Assembly (NCBI RefSeq): GCF_014205675.1
Contig: NZ_JACIIX010000014.1
Span: 1-64,000, forward strand
DNA: 64,000 bases
DNA from: Novispirillum itersonii
GTDB taxonomy: Bacteria > Pseudomonadota > Alphaproteobacteria > Rhodospirillales > Rhodospirillaceae
Reading direction: 5' to 3'
Position 1 is the first letter of the stretch; every line of letters begins with the position of its first letter. Made by a program: the position numbers and the translations under genes. The notes under the pieces were generated by a model. That model had not been told where the DNA came from. It saw nothing but the letters and a program-made list of their open reading frames with translations, and searched no databases. Below are positions 1 to 7,442 of this stretch, in pieces.

Positions 1-95
1 CTTAGGCTATATGAGCCCCATCCAGTTCGAGAGCACCGCTCTTAAGCTGGCCGCATAAAGCCCGGTTCCCTCTCCACTTTTTCCGGGCAAGTCCA
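1..95 (+). mobile_element. Right end of an IS3-family insertion sequence (partial)
   Basis: The window opens inside an insertion sequence. The last codons of a transposase end at base 58. About 37 bases later comes the terminal sequence TCCACTTTTTCCGGGCAAG followed by TCCA. Read outward-in this is TGGACTTGCCCGG then AAAAAGTGGA, the TG...CA-type terminal inverted repeat usual for IS3-family elements. The junction at about base 95 is placed because the neighbouring lipoprotein frame is native on one side and IS-like on the other. The left end and the target duplication lie outside the window, so the subgroup cannot be fixed. Confidence 0.7.
2..58 (+). CDS. IS3-family transposase OrfB, C-terminal 18 residues
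   Basis: The frame reads LGYMSPIQFE then STALKLAA and a TAA stop. 'LGY-(M/L)-SP-x-x-FE' followed by an alanine-rich tail is the typical C-terminus of the IS3/IS150-group DDE integrase (OrfB). The catalytic domain is upstream of the window. The identification rests on this tail plus the inverted-repeat-like end directly downstream. Whether the complete element is active cannot be judged. Confidence 0.65.
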   Translation, partial: LGYMSPIQFESTALKLAA

Positions 96-245
96 GGGGA
101 TCGGCTGGCAGGCGCAGGGCGAGGGTTTCATCTCGTCCGACCCGGTGCCGTTCTTCGGAAGTTCGGTGTCGCGGTTGACCGCGCCGCAGGCGGACACGGT
201 AAAGGCGAGAAAAAGATTCAGAATCAGAGTCTTAGCGGTCTGCAT
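42..245 (-). pseudogene. Small conjugation lipoprotein truncated by the IS
   Basis: The first 50 codons (bases 245 to 96) look native. They encode a short N-region, a hydrophobic stretch (LILNLFLAF) and a lipobox VSAC with the lipidated Cys at residue 20, then a polar Pro/Cys-containing segment. The last 17 codons, beginning WTCPEK, read the inverted repeat and 3' end of the insertion sequence, so the original C-terminus is lost. The gene lies 62 bases downstream of virB6 in the same direction, where VirB7-like or entry-exclusion (EexN-type) lipoproteins are often found. Which of these it was cannot be decided from the remaining 50 residues. The fusion could still yield a lipidated product. 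Confidence 0.6.
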
Positions 246-307
246 AACACAGCCTCCTCGGTGAATTTCAGAAGATTTTGAAGAGCTTGGCCGACGCGCC
301 GGGGCTG

Positions 308-1465
308 TTAGCTACCCTTGTCGATACCTGGGGTATTCACACGGTCCCGCAGGCTGCTGCCGCCAGAGTTTCCGCCGCCACCGCCCGCTGAAGGTTTCCC
401 GCGCAGCATGTCGATACCCTGCTGGGCGAAGGGCGCGACGTTTCCGGCTATCTGGAACGCCCGCTTCTGGCCGAATTTCAGGAACCCAAGACCGGTTGCC
501 GTGGCCCCGGCGGTCAGGATCCCGGCGGCGGTGTTCGTCAGCTGTGCCCCGGTGATGCTGTTGGCGAGGCCCACGCCTTCGGACTGAAAGGCCATCCCGC
601 ACCAGCCGAGGATGATCACCAGCCACAGGCCGACGCTGTCGAACTCTGCCAGTGGCGCGACCGCTGAGGTTGGCTCGGCTTTGCCAATCCCAAGCGTTGC
701 CACACCGTAGAGACAGACGGCCAAGGCGGCAGTAGAGGCGAACAGCACCATGAAGGATGCCAGCAGAGCCCGCAGGCCGCTCCATGTCATCGCCCGCAGG
801 AAATCAAACCCGAGGGCGGCGACCAGCATAGGGCTGAACAGGGAGATCATCAGGACGCGGAACACGCAGATCAGTACCTGTGCGGCATAGGCCACCATCA
901 ATAAGGCGTAAGGCAGAACCATCATCGTAGCGGCGACTAAAGGCAGAGGGTTAGTGAAGCCACCCTGATCCCAGATGGCACCTGCCATGGAGAAGAGACC
1001 AAAGACTCCGTTCTCCGCCGTGTAAACAAGCATCCCCAGACCGTCGAGATTGGCGATCTGGCTGCCTGACGTATCAGCCGAAGAGGAAACAGAAACATTG
1101 GCATCCTTGATCTGTTTTCCTAACGGCCCTGTTGTCAGAACCATTGCGGAGGCCCCAGCCATCGTTGACAGCGATGCTGCATAAATTGTGTTCGCCATCT
1201 GCGTTCCCTGTGAGGACAGCAATCCGGCGGCTATGATAATGTAGGCTCCTTCCAGCGCGAATTTTCTGCTATCCATCGACCCAAGGATGATTCTAATCCC
1301 GGCAATGGATAGCCAGACGCCAACCAGTGCGCCAAAAATGGCGATGATCGGTGTGCTGAGAGTTGCCGACAGATCCTGAGAAAAGGAGTTAGCGAGCGTG
1401 ACGTATTTGTTGACCGCAGGGCAGAAGATGCATTCGAGAGTCTTTTCTTCATCGCTATATGCCAT
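308..1465 (-). CDS. virB6: VirB6/TrbL-family type IV secretion inner-membrane protein
   Basis: The product is a 385-residue polytopic membrane protein with five or more hydrophobic segments. The first, at about residues 34-60, begins LSTPIIAIFGALVGVW. The C-terminus is Gly-rich. Size, topology and position after virB5 fit VirB6/TrbL, which forms part of the inner-membrane channel carrying DNA across the membrane. I start at the ATG beginning MAYSDEEKT because the upstream 44 codons have no family character and cover an oppositely encoded gene. An N-terminal pair of cysteines (CIFC) follows the start. The 5' end overlaps the antisense gene by 38 bases. Confidence 0.8.
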   Translation of the reverse strand: MAYSDEEKTLECIFCPAVNKYVTLANSFSQDLSATLSTPIIAIFGALVGVWLSIAGIRIILGSMDSRKFALEGAYIIIAAGLLSSQGTQMANTIYAASLSTMAGASAMVLTTGPLGKQIKDANVSVSSSADTSGSQIANLDGLGMLVYTAENGVFGLFSMAGAIWDQGGFTNPLPLVAATMMVLPYALLMVAYAAQVLICVFRVLMISLFSPMLVAALGFDFLRAMTWSGLRALLASFMVLFASTAALAVCLYGVATLGIGKAEPTSAVAPLAEFDSVGLWLVIILGWCGMAFQSEGVGLANSITGAQLTNTAAGILTAGATATGLGFLKFGQKRAFQIAGNVAPFAQQGIDMLRGKPSAGGGGGNSGGSSLRDRVNTPGIDKGS

Positions 1466-2021
1466 TGTCGCCTCCCTCGTTCTGCTCTTTGTGATCCCGG
1501 CACATGCTGATGACAGGGGCTTTAACCGCTCCTCGTTCTGGCCCCTGAAGGTTAGGGATCTGACAGCCGACGACTTCTTCAGCGTCGAAAAGGCCATCAG
1601 TTATTGGCGTGACCTGAAAACCCACGAAGCTTTCATCGCTGTTGGAAAGCAGTGCGATGCTGGTCCGGCTGCAAAATGGGAGCGGAAATTTAAGGCGGCG
1701 ACGGTTGGAGGAAAGAAAGTGACGTACTCGGAAGAGTTTAAGGCTCTCCCGGAGGCGGAACAGAAGATCATCAAGGACTGTTACGATTTTCAGCAAATCG
1801 CCTATTTTTTCAGTGATTTTCATGACGGTTGGAGCAAGTTCCACGTCCAGAACAAGGGAAGCGGTGTTTGGAATGACAACGCCGGATGGGAGGGCTGCAA
1901 CCGGGATCCGGCGATGGCTCTGCTGAAGACCGACTGCAATAGCGCCCCCGACTGGCGCGGCCCCATCCGGCGGAAACGTGACGAAGACTGGCGTGCTCAC
2001 ATGGCTTCTCAGAAAAAGTGA
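1428..2021 (+). CDS. Secreted protein of unknown function, antisense within the conjugation operon
   Basis: The 197-residue product starts MHSRVFSSSL and has a clear Sec signal peptide (hydrophobic core YAIVASLVLLFVIP, cleavage after AHA at about residue 27). The mature part is polar and rich in Trp, Asp and Lys, with motifs such as DFHDGWSKF and GWEGCNRDP, and three cysteines. I recognise no family. It is the only rightward gene in a leftward operon: its 5' end overlaps the virB6 start head-to-head and its stop lies 11 bases from the virB5 stop. The signal peptide and non-repetitive mature domain argue against a shadow frame. A periplasmic role tied to the conjugation apparatus, or a cargo gene, is possible but unproven. 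Confidence 0.6.
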   Translation: MHSRVFSSSLYAIVASLVLLFVIPAHADDRGFNRSSFWPLKVRDLTADDFFSVEKAISYWRDLKTHEAFIAVGKQCDAGPAAKWERKFKAATVGGKKVTYSEEFKALPEAEQKIIKDCYDFQQIAYFFSDFHDGWSKFHVQNKGSGVWNDNAGWEGCNRDPAMALLKTDCNSAPDWRGPIRRKRDEDWRAHMASQKK

Positions 2022-2032
2022 TGCAGTCCCGG

Positions 2033-2902
2033 TCATGGCCCATTCCCCCCGGACTGGGCGGGGTTCTGCGGTGTCGGTGCTGCATTGGCCGACACCGGCA
2101 CCCCGGTGGCCACGAAGTGGGCCGTGGAGATCTGAAGCTGCATCGCCTGCATTTTCTGGATGTTCGCCAACTGCTTGTTGACCATCGCCAAGGCATGGAC
2201 GAGAACATTCAGACGGCCATTCATGTCTTCCGCCCGCTTCCCGGCATCTTCCAGATCGTCAATGCCTTGCGGAATCTCCTTCAGATCATTTTCGCGGGTC
2301 AGATGCGCCGCTGCCATTGCCTCCGTTGAAAGCTGGATGAACAGCGCCCGGCGGCGTTCCTGCGCTTCCTTGCGCAGCCGTGCCCGTTCCGTCCACGGAA
2401 TGGTTTCATCGTCCTTGTCGCGGGGCACATACAGGATCCGCTCATAGGCGTTCTTGCCTTCGCAGATCGACCGGAAGTTTAGGTCCTTGAATGTGACACC
2501 CCATTTCTTGGGGTCCGGGATCAGGCACGCGATATCCCGCCGCAGGTTCTGCGACGATTTCATCAGGTTGACCCACGGCAGTTCGATCCGCCCCAGACGT
2601 CCGATGGCGTCCAGCTCGTTCTGGATCAGCTTCACCGTGTCGTTGAGCGTGTCAAAAATGTCGGTCAACCATTTGATTTGCTCAAAGGCCGCCACAAGCT
2701 GCTGCTTCGCCGCCTTGACCTCCTCAATTGCCTGCGCCAGCACCGACTGGTCGATCACCGCCATCGCTGCCTTGGACGGGGACGGAGCGATGACTGTTCC
2801 GGCGACACCCAGCATCACGATCATCCCAATGATCGTGCAGGTGCGCTTCACCCAGCGCAGGCCACGGGTCAGCAGGCCAGTTTTCACAGGTGTGTCAGCC
2901 AT
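2033..2902 (-). CDS. virB5: VirB5/TrbJ-family type IV secretion protein
   Basis: The 289-residue exported protein has a hydrophobic signal/anchor at about residues 25-45 (IIGMIVMLGVAGTVIA) followed by SKAA, a likely cleavage region. Long amphipathic helices follow (IEEVKAAKQQLVAAFEQIKW and a later helix rich in Leu, Gln and Met). This is typical of VirB5/TrbJ, minor pilus components that act in the periplasm and at the pilus tip. The chosen ATG (MADTPVKTG) overlaps the 3' end of virB4 by 19 bases, indicating translational coupling. The C-terminus is Pro/Asn/Gln-rich. Confidence 0.75.
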   Translation of the reverse strand: MADTPVKTGLLTRGLRWVKRTCTIIGMIVMLGVAGTVIAPSPSKAAMAVIDQSVLAQAIEEVKAAKQQLVAAFEQIKWLTDIFDTLNDTVKLIQNELDAIGRLGRIELPWVNLMKSSQNLRRDIACLIPDPKKWGVTFKDLNFRSICEGKNAYERILYVPRDKDDETIPWTERARLRKEAQERRRALFIQLSTEAMAAAHLTRENDLKEIPQGIDDLEDAGKRAEDMNGRLNVLVHALAMVNKQLANIQKMQAMQLQISTAHFVATGVPVSANAAPTPQNPAQSGGNGP

Positions 2903-5259
2903 TGGTCCCCCCACTGGGCTTTGAGGCTGGCAAGGTGCCGGTTCGGGGCGGTGCCTGCCCGGTAGAACCGCAGGGCATCGCCGAGATAACCGAGGTTCAC
3001 ATCAAGGATGGCGCTTTCATCCAATCCGGAGGCGGCATCCCGCCGCAGCACCAGCGCCTGCCGCTGCCCTGCCGTGATTGTGCGGCCACAGACAAACGCC
3101 ACCTGTTCTTCGTTCAGGCCGAGGCTGCGGAGCTGATCCGGGTTTGCCTGTGAGTTCGGCATGAAAATCATCGTGGCAGAGCCTTCAATGATCGCTTCCG
3201 CTACCGGGGACCTCAGCAGGGCTGCCGGATCCTGAAAGGCCATGCCGACCGCGCCATTCAGCTTGCGATATTCGCGGTACATTTCCGCCGCCAGCGCCGC
3301 GAAGCCGGGGTTCTGCATCAGCTTGGCTGCTTCGTCGATAAAGATCACAAAGCCCCGCGAGGCTGCCGCAGCCGACTGGCTCAGGGCCTGCGCCAGATGC
3401 GCCACGACAGGAGGACCCAGATCAGGGTCATCGAGCGCCTCGTTCATGTTGATGCCGACCAGATGGTTCCTCAGCAGCCCGCCGAGGCTGTCATGTTCAG
3501 AGTTGAACACATGGCTGTATTGCCCCCGCTGGCCTTTGGGGTCCACCACCCAGCGGGCCATTTGCCGCCGGAGATCGGTGTTCTGCGGGAACGGGAGGTC
3601 AAAGATTTCGGTCAGGGTGCGATGCGGCGGATCCAGCCGGAAGGCCAGATCCACGGCATGATCCAGATGAACCTTGTCGTCTGATGACAGCGCCATGGAT
3701 CCGCACATGGCGCTGAGGATCGAGTAGATCCGTTGCCGGTTTTTCTTGCTCTCTGCGCCGACATCCAGAGGATTGAGCGCCAGTTGATCGAAGCCCTGAT
3801 ACAGCCCACCAAGGGCCTCAACCATAAACCGGGCACCTTCCTTAGAATCCAAGACAACGGAGAGGACGCCGGGCCACTTCGCCAGACCGCCAAGCAGATG
3901 CAGGATCAAAGTAGACTTACCGCCGCCGGGCGGCGCGAAGACAACGAAGTTTCCCCGGCTCTCCGGCTCGGCGGAAACGTGGAACTGGAACTGGTAAACC
4001 TGCCCTGAGGGTGTCCGGAACAGACGCACCGCGCCTTTCCCGAAGGGGTTGGCAGGCATCCCGGACGCGGCGTGAACAAACGGCCACAGGGCTCCGACGT
4101 TTTCATCCCGCAGGGTCAGTGGACGCATCAGCTTCCCACCGGGATAGAGTGTCGGCTTGGCGGCTTCCGGCAGGCGGCTGAACCACACCGCCGGGGCACC
4201 GCTGGTTTCGATGGCGTAGGAGATGTGCAGGGTACCGAGGATAGCGGTGATCTGGCGCACGAGTGCGTCCAGTGCCTCCGGGCTGGTGGCACGGGCGATC
4301 ACCTGCATCTGAGAGACAAACAGCATCATCGTTCCGGCGTTCAGGCCATTCAGGATGATGTCAACTTCCTCCTGTCTTGCCGGGTTCCGCAGCCAACCGT
4401 TACTCAGCGCGTTCTCTTCGCGCTTCATCACAGCAAGGGCGCGATTGGCGTCCCAGGGTTCGCAGACCTGCGAAATCTCAAGGTCCGCGTCCAGCCCCAG
4501 CAACTGCCCCATCCAGCGCCCTGAAACGGTATCCGGCCACTGGGTGATGCTGATGATCCGCATGTAGGCGCGTTCCTCGCCTTCAGCGCGGATGGTGCCG
4601 GTGTCGCGGTCGAATTTCATTTCCGCGCCGTGGATACGGCCTGACAGGTTGGAAGACTGCGGCAGCAGGTCACGGCGGTATTCGCCGCAGACCAGACCGT
4701 TCAGCAGGCCGGTCAGCAGGCACGGCTGCGTCAGGTCCTCCGGCTGGCGGAGCGCGACGGCCTCATAGGTTTTAAGGATGGAGACGATTTTCTGATCCGC
4801 GTCCATCAACGCCTGCGAGGAATGGCCGGACGCGATCAGATACCAGTCCACCTCATGACTGGACGTATAGCGGGCAGCCTCGGCGGCTCCGATTTCCGCC
4901 AGTGTCGGGCACGGCCACGTTGCCGCCACATCCAGCGGGCGGCGGCGTTTGCTGGCGACCAGCCGCACCGACAGTCCGAGCCGCCCAAGATCCCGGATCA
5001 GTTCAGTGCGCATCAGGAGCAGGCTGATCTGTTCAGCATCAAGCTTGGCGTCATAGCTGACGCCCCGGATCTGCCATGCCCGCGTCTGGCTGCCATCCTT
5101 ATTGATGACAGTGACGCCATCACGGACGGTATCCAGCTTCAGCTCTCCGGCCAGCCAGTCTTCCTTGACCCTGCCGAAAGCTTTCCGCCGCAGGGCCGGG
5201 ATCACCGCTGCCCCGGCCAGACCGGCGACAAGACCGGTCGCAATCAGATCATCCAGCAT
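2884..5259 (-). CDS. virB4: VirB4/TrbE-type conjugation ATPase
   Basis: This is the 791-residue ATPase that powers pilus biogenesis and substrate transfer at the inner membrane. The N-terminus has a hydrophobic stretch (LIATGLVAGLAGAAVIP). The CagE/TrbE/VirB domain occupies roughly residues 150-400. A Walker A motif (APPGGGKST) is near residues 442-450, and a Walker B-like FVIFIDEAA lies downstream. A VirB4-type Gln/Arg-rich segment is near the end. The start MLDDLIATG was chosen because it overlaps the virB3 stop by 11 bases. A longer upstream frame exists but is only virB3 read out of phase. The length matches the family, and the key motifs are intact. Confidence 0.92.
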   Translation of the reverse strand: MLDDLIATGLVAGLAGAAVIPALRRKAFGRVKEDWLAGELKLDTVRDGVTVINKDGSQTRAWQIRGVSYDAKLDAEQISLLLMRTELIRDLGRLGLSVRLVASKRRRPLDVAATWPCPTLAEIGAAEAARYTSSHEVDWYLIASGHSSQALMDADQKIVSILKTYEAVALRQPEDLTQPCLLTGLLNGLVCGEYRRDLLPQSSNLSGRIHGAEMKFDRDTGTIRAEGEERAYMRIISITQWPDTVSGRWMGQLLGLDADLEISQVCEPWDANRALAVMKREENALSNGWLRNPARQEEVDIILNGLNAGTMMLFVSQMQVIARATSPEALDALVRQITAILGTLHISYAIETSGAPAVWFSRLPEAAKPTLYPGGKLMRPLTLRDENVGALWPFVHAASGMPANPFGKGAVRLFRTPSGQVYQFQFHVSAEPESRGNFVVFAPPGGGKSTLILHLLGGLAKWPGVLSVVLDSKEGARFMVEALGGLYQGFDQLALNPLDVGAESKKNRQRIYSILSAMCGSMALSSDDKVHLDHAVDLAFRLDPPHRTLTEIFDLPFPQNTDLRRQMARWVVDPKGQRGQYSHVFNSEHDSLGGLLRNHLVGINMNEALDDPDLGPPVVAHLAQALSQSAAAASRGFVIFIDEAAKLMQNPGFAALAAEMYREYRKLNGAVGMAFQDPAALLRSPVAEAIIEGSATMIFMPNSQANPDQLRSLGLNEEQVAFVCGRTITAGQRQALVLRRDAASGLDESAILDVNLGYLGDALRFYRAGTAPNRHLASLKAQWGDQWLTHL

Positions 5260-5581
5260 GACGCTGTTCCCCACTGACCAGTTGACGATAGCGACCGGGG
5301 CGGCGGACAAGCCGCCGACCCCGGAACCAGAAGCGCGGTGCCACCAGCCAAACGCGGTCAATGTGATGATCCTTGCGGGACCGCTGCCAGAAGAAGGCCC
5401 ACATCCCCACAATCATGGGGACACCGGCCAGCATGGCGATCCCGCCGCCGATATCGACCACCACCGACAGGGCCACCGGGATCATTCCCGACAGCACCGC
5501 CAGAACGAAAAGCTGGGGGGCAATACCCACCACCACAGAAGGCTTCTGCGACAGGATCAGGACCGCGCTTGAGGCTTTCAT
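5249..5581 (-). CDS. virB3: VirB3-like inner-membrane protein
   Basis: The 110-residue protein has two hydrophobic segments close together (PQLFVLAVLSGMIPVALSVV and GIAMLAGVPMIVGMWAFF) and a basic C-terminal tail. This is the size and shape of VirB3/TrbD, which associates with VirB4 at the membrane. Its ATG shares one base with the virB2 stop (ATGA) and its stop overlaps the virB4 start, so the three are translationally coupled. The assignment relies on position and topology more than on motifs. Confidence 0.8.
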   Translation of the reverse strand: MKASSAVLILSQKPSVVVGIAPQLFVLAVLSGMIPVALSVVVDIGGGIAMLAGVPMIVGMWAFFWQRSRKDHHIDRVWLVAPRFWFRGRRLVRRPGRYRQLVSGEQRHAG

Positions 5582-5901
5582 CAGGTGATGGCCCCCAGAA
5601 TGAGCGAAGCCATGTGCGGAGCGGCCACGCAGATAGCCCCGCCGATCACCATCCCGGCCAGTTTCTTGATGTTGAACTCACCGGTGAACGCCGAATAAGC
5701 CCCGTAAGCCATCAGGCCAAGGCCGAGCACCGAGACGACGATTTTCCCGGTCCCGCCTGAGACGGTTTCCAGAAGTTTGACCATCGGTTCTTCCCAGCCC
5801 TCGGCGGCAAAGGCCGGGTTGGCCGCCAGCACCATCAGCCCGGCCAGCAGGGCGACCCGGGAAGCAGTGCGGCGGTTAAAGCGCAAGGTCAGAGAGGGCA
5901 T
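5581..5901 (-). CDS. virB2: VirB2/TrbC-family conjugative pilin precursor
   Basis: The 106-residue precursor has an arginine-rich N-terminus, a signal peptide ending AFA|AEG at about residue 33, and two hydrophobic helices (GKIVVSVLGLGLMAYGAYSA; LAGMVIGGAICVAAPHMASL) joined by a short FTGEFNIKK loop. This is the canonical layout of VirB2/TrbC pilins, the major subunit of the conjugative pilus. It sits 13 bases downstream of traM and directly before virB3, the usual B2-B3-B4 order. Confidence 0.88.
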   Translation of the reverse strand: MPSLTLRFNRRTASRVALLAGLMVLAANPAFAAEGWEEPMVKLLETVSGGTGKIVVSVLGLGLMAYGAYSAFTGEFNIKKLAGMVIGGAICVAAPHMASLILGAIT

Positions 5902-5914
5902 GCTTTTGTAATCC

Positions 5915-6466
5915 TTATGAGAGAGAAACCGTTAAAACGGCGAGGACCACCCCCGCCGCCAGAATGGTCAGGGTGGTAATCACGGCTCCCCAACGGACCA
6001 TCCGTCTCATCCCGGCGACGGCCTCGTTGCCGAGCACCGCTGTTTCCTGCATCGCCTTCAGGCGTTCGCGCAGGGTGTCGGAGGTGATCTGTTCGCGGAG
6101 ATCCTTGGTCTGGATCTGCAAGGCGCTTGTCATCTCTGCCGCAGCCTTGGTGGAGGCGGCTTCAATGGCTTCCCGTGCCTCTGCCAGCAGGGCCGACATC
6201 ACAGCGGTCAGTTCATCCAGAGACACGCGGTGAATGGCGTAGACCAGCAGCACCGGATCGTCGGGAGACACCGGGATACCTGTGTCCATCATCAGGATCT
6301 GCCGCAGCTGTTCCCGGTTCTTTGGGGCAACGTACCGGGCGGCGGGGCCACCGGCAGCGGTTCCGCTGGCGTTGGGGGAAGGCGCAGCTTCCGGGGCGGT
6401 GGAAGACACCGCTCCGGTATCGTCCACCAGCTCTTCGGTGTCGTCGTCGTCAAAGGGCGATCCCAT
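5915..6466 (-). CDS. traM: TraM-like conjugal transfer protein
   Basis: The 183-residue protein has an acidic, disordered N-terminus (FDDDDTEELVDDTG), a central region containing SPDDPVLLVYAIHRVS, a long Ala/Glu/Lys coiled coil (residues about 85-150) and a single C-terminal membrane helix (WGAVITTLTILAAGVVLAVL). A 'DDPVL' segment, coiled coil and C-terminal anchor in this order match what I recall of IncP plasmid TraM, which is also encoded just after traL. The ATG overlaps the preceding gene's stop (ATGA). Its mechanistic role in transfer is not well defined in the family. Confidence 0.65.
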   Translation of the reverse strand: MGSPFDDDDTEELVDDTGAVSSTAPEAAPSPNASGTAAGGPAARYVAPKNREQLRQILMMDTGIPVSPDDPVLLVYAIHRVSLDELTAVMSALLAEAREAIEAASTKAAAEMTSALQIQTKDLREQITSDTLRERLKAMQETAVLGNEAVAGMRRMVRWGAVITTLTILAAGVVLAVLTVSLS

Positions 6467-6684
6467 CAGTCCCGCCCTCCGCGCAGGGCGACCACGGCGA
6501 GAGCCGCCACGATGGCACTGACCGCAAAGCCTGCGCCCATCGCAAGCGCAATGGTTTGCATCAGCGACCACGGCACCTGCACCGGGAAGTCCGGCGTCAG
6601 GATCAGGATGATCGACCGGGGAAAGGCCGACAGAAAGTCGGCCAACATCCACGAAACAAACAGGGTGAGGTCATGCACCATCAT
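6466..6684 (-). CDS. Small membrane protein of the transfer operon
   Basis: The 72-residue protein has two hydrophobic segments (LFVSWMLADFLSAF and LMQTIALAMGAGFAVSAIVA) and a short basic tail RGGRD. A good ribosome-binding sequence (GAGGAAG) precedes the start, which may be either of two adjacent ATGs. It lies 13 bases after traL and is coupled to traM by ATGA. I recognise no family. Its place suggests a function in the transfer apparatus. Confidence 0.65.
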   Translation of the reverse strand: MMVHDLTLFVSWMLADFLSAFPRSIILILTPDFPVQVPWSLMQTIALAMGAGFAVSAIVAALAVVALRGGRD

Positions 6685-6697
6685 GGCTGCGGCTTCC

Positions 6698-7438
6698 TCA
6701 GAAGTTGGCAGTGGTGATGTTGGTGTTCAGGGCTTCCCACGTCCGCTTCAGGCGGGTTCGTTCCACAATCCCGAACCGCTCCGAGCTGATGGCCTCCGCA
6801 AAGGTCAGCCGGGCCACCGCCATCTTCTTGACGTCTTCGCCCACGGTTTCCTTGCGGACTTCCGGCAAGGTAATCAGGGCGTGGATGCGGTCCTTGACCC
6901 GAACGTAAAACGGCGTCTGGTCGAAGCGCAGAATCCCTTTCGAGGTGGGGAACTCAATCCGCCCGAAATACTCATTCAGCCAAACCACCAGCTGACCGTC
7001 CGGGAGGGAGGAGGCCAGCTTCAGGAAGCCCTCGGACGTATCGTTCAGGGCCTGTCCGCCGGTAATCACGGTGTGCAGATAGACGCTGTGCCCGGCCCCT
7101 TCGAGAAGGTCGATGATCCCGGCCTCGGTCATGTACGCGACCAGCGGCAGGAAGGTGGCTGCGCCATTGTCGATCACCGCCACGGCATCTTCGGGAAGCT
7201 GCACCAGCTCTTCGATCAGCTTGTCAAAGAAGCGGGGGTTCACCTCGCCGTCGTGATCGCCAAGCCGGGTCACGCGTGTGTTGAAGGCGGCATAACCGCC
7301 GAAGGTCTGGTTCACCGGGTCGGTATCAAAGCAGTGGGGGGTGATCCCCCGAGACAGGTAGTGCTGGGCCAGCAGCGCGGAAATGAAGCTCTTGCCGACG
7401 CCGCCCTTACCCTGAAGCGTCATGTGGATCTGTGCCAT
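6698..7438 (-). CDS. traL: TraL-like ParA/MinD-type ATPase
   Basis: The 246-residue P-loop ATPase begins MAQIHMTLQ, with the deviant Walker A motif GKGGVGKS at residues 10-17 and a 'DTDPVNQTF' segment at about residues 40-48. A VIDNGA Walker B-like motif and a later LNEYFGRIEF stretch follow. All of these match the TraL proteins of IncP-type plasmids as I remember them. The family belongs to the ParA/SIMIBI class; its role in conjugation is accessory and poorly defined. The ATG lies 4 bases after the topoisomerase stop, so longer upstream starts (inside the topoisomerase) are rejected. Confidence 0.85.
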   Translation of the reverse strand: MAQIHMTLQGKGGVGKSFISALLAQHYLSRGITPHCFDTDPVNQTFGGYAAFNTRVTRLGDHDGEVNPRFFDKLIEELVQLPEDAVAVIDNGAATFLPLVAYMTEAGIIDLLEGAGHSVYLHTVITGGQALNDTSEGFLKLASSLPDGQLVVWLNEYFGRIEFPTSKGILRFDQTPFYVRVKDRIHALITLPEVRKETVGEDVKKMAVARLTFAEAISSERFGIVERTRLKRTWEALNTNITTANF

Positions 7439-7442
7439 TTGA

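Noticed and set aside
1455-2036. Leftward open frame opposite the antisense secreted-protein gene, in operon direction between virB5 and virB6
   Set aside because: Its translation is low-complexity with scattered Arg/Ser and no signal peptide or family pattern; the plus-strand frame has a clear signal peptide and balanced composition.
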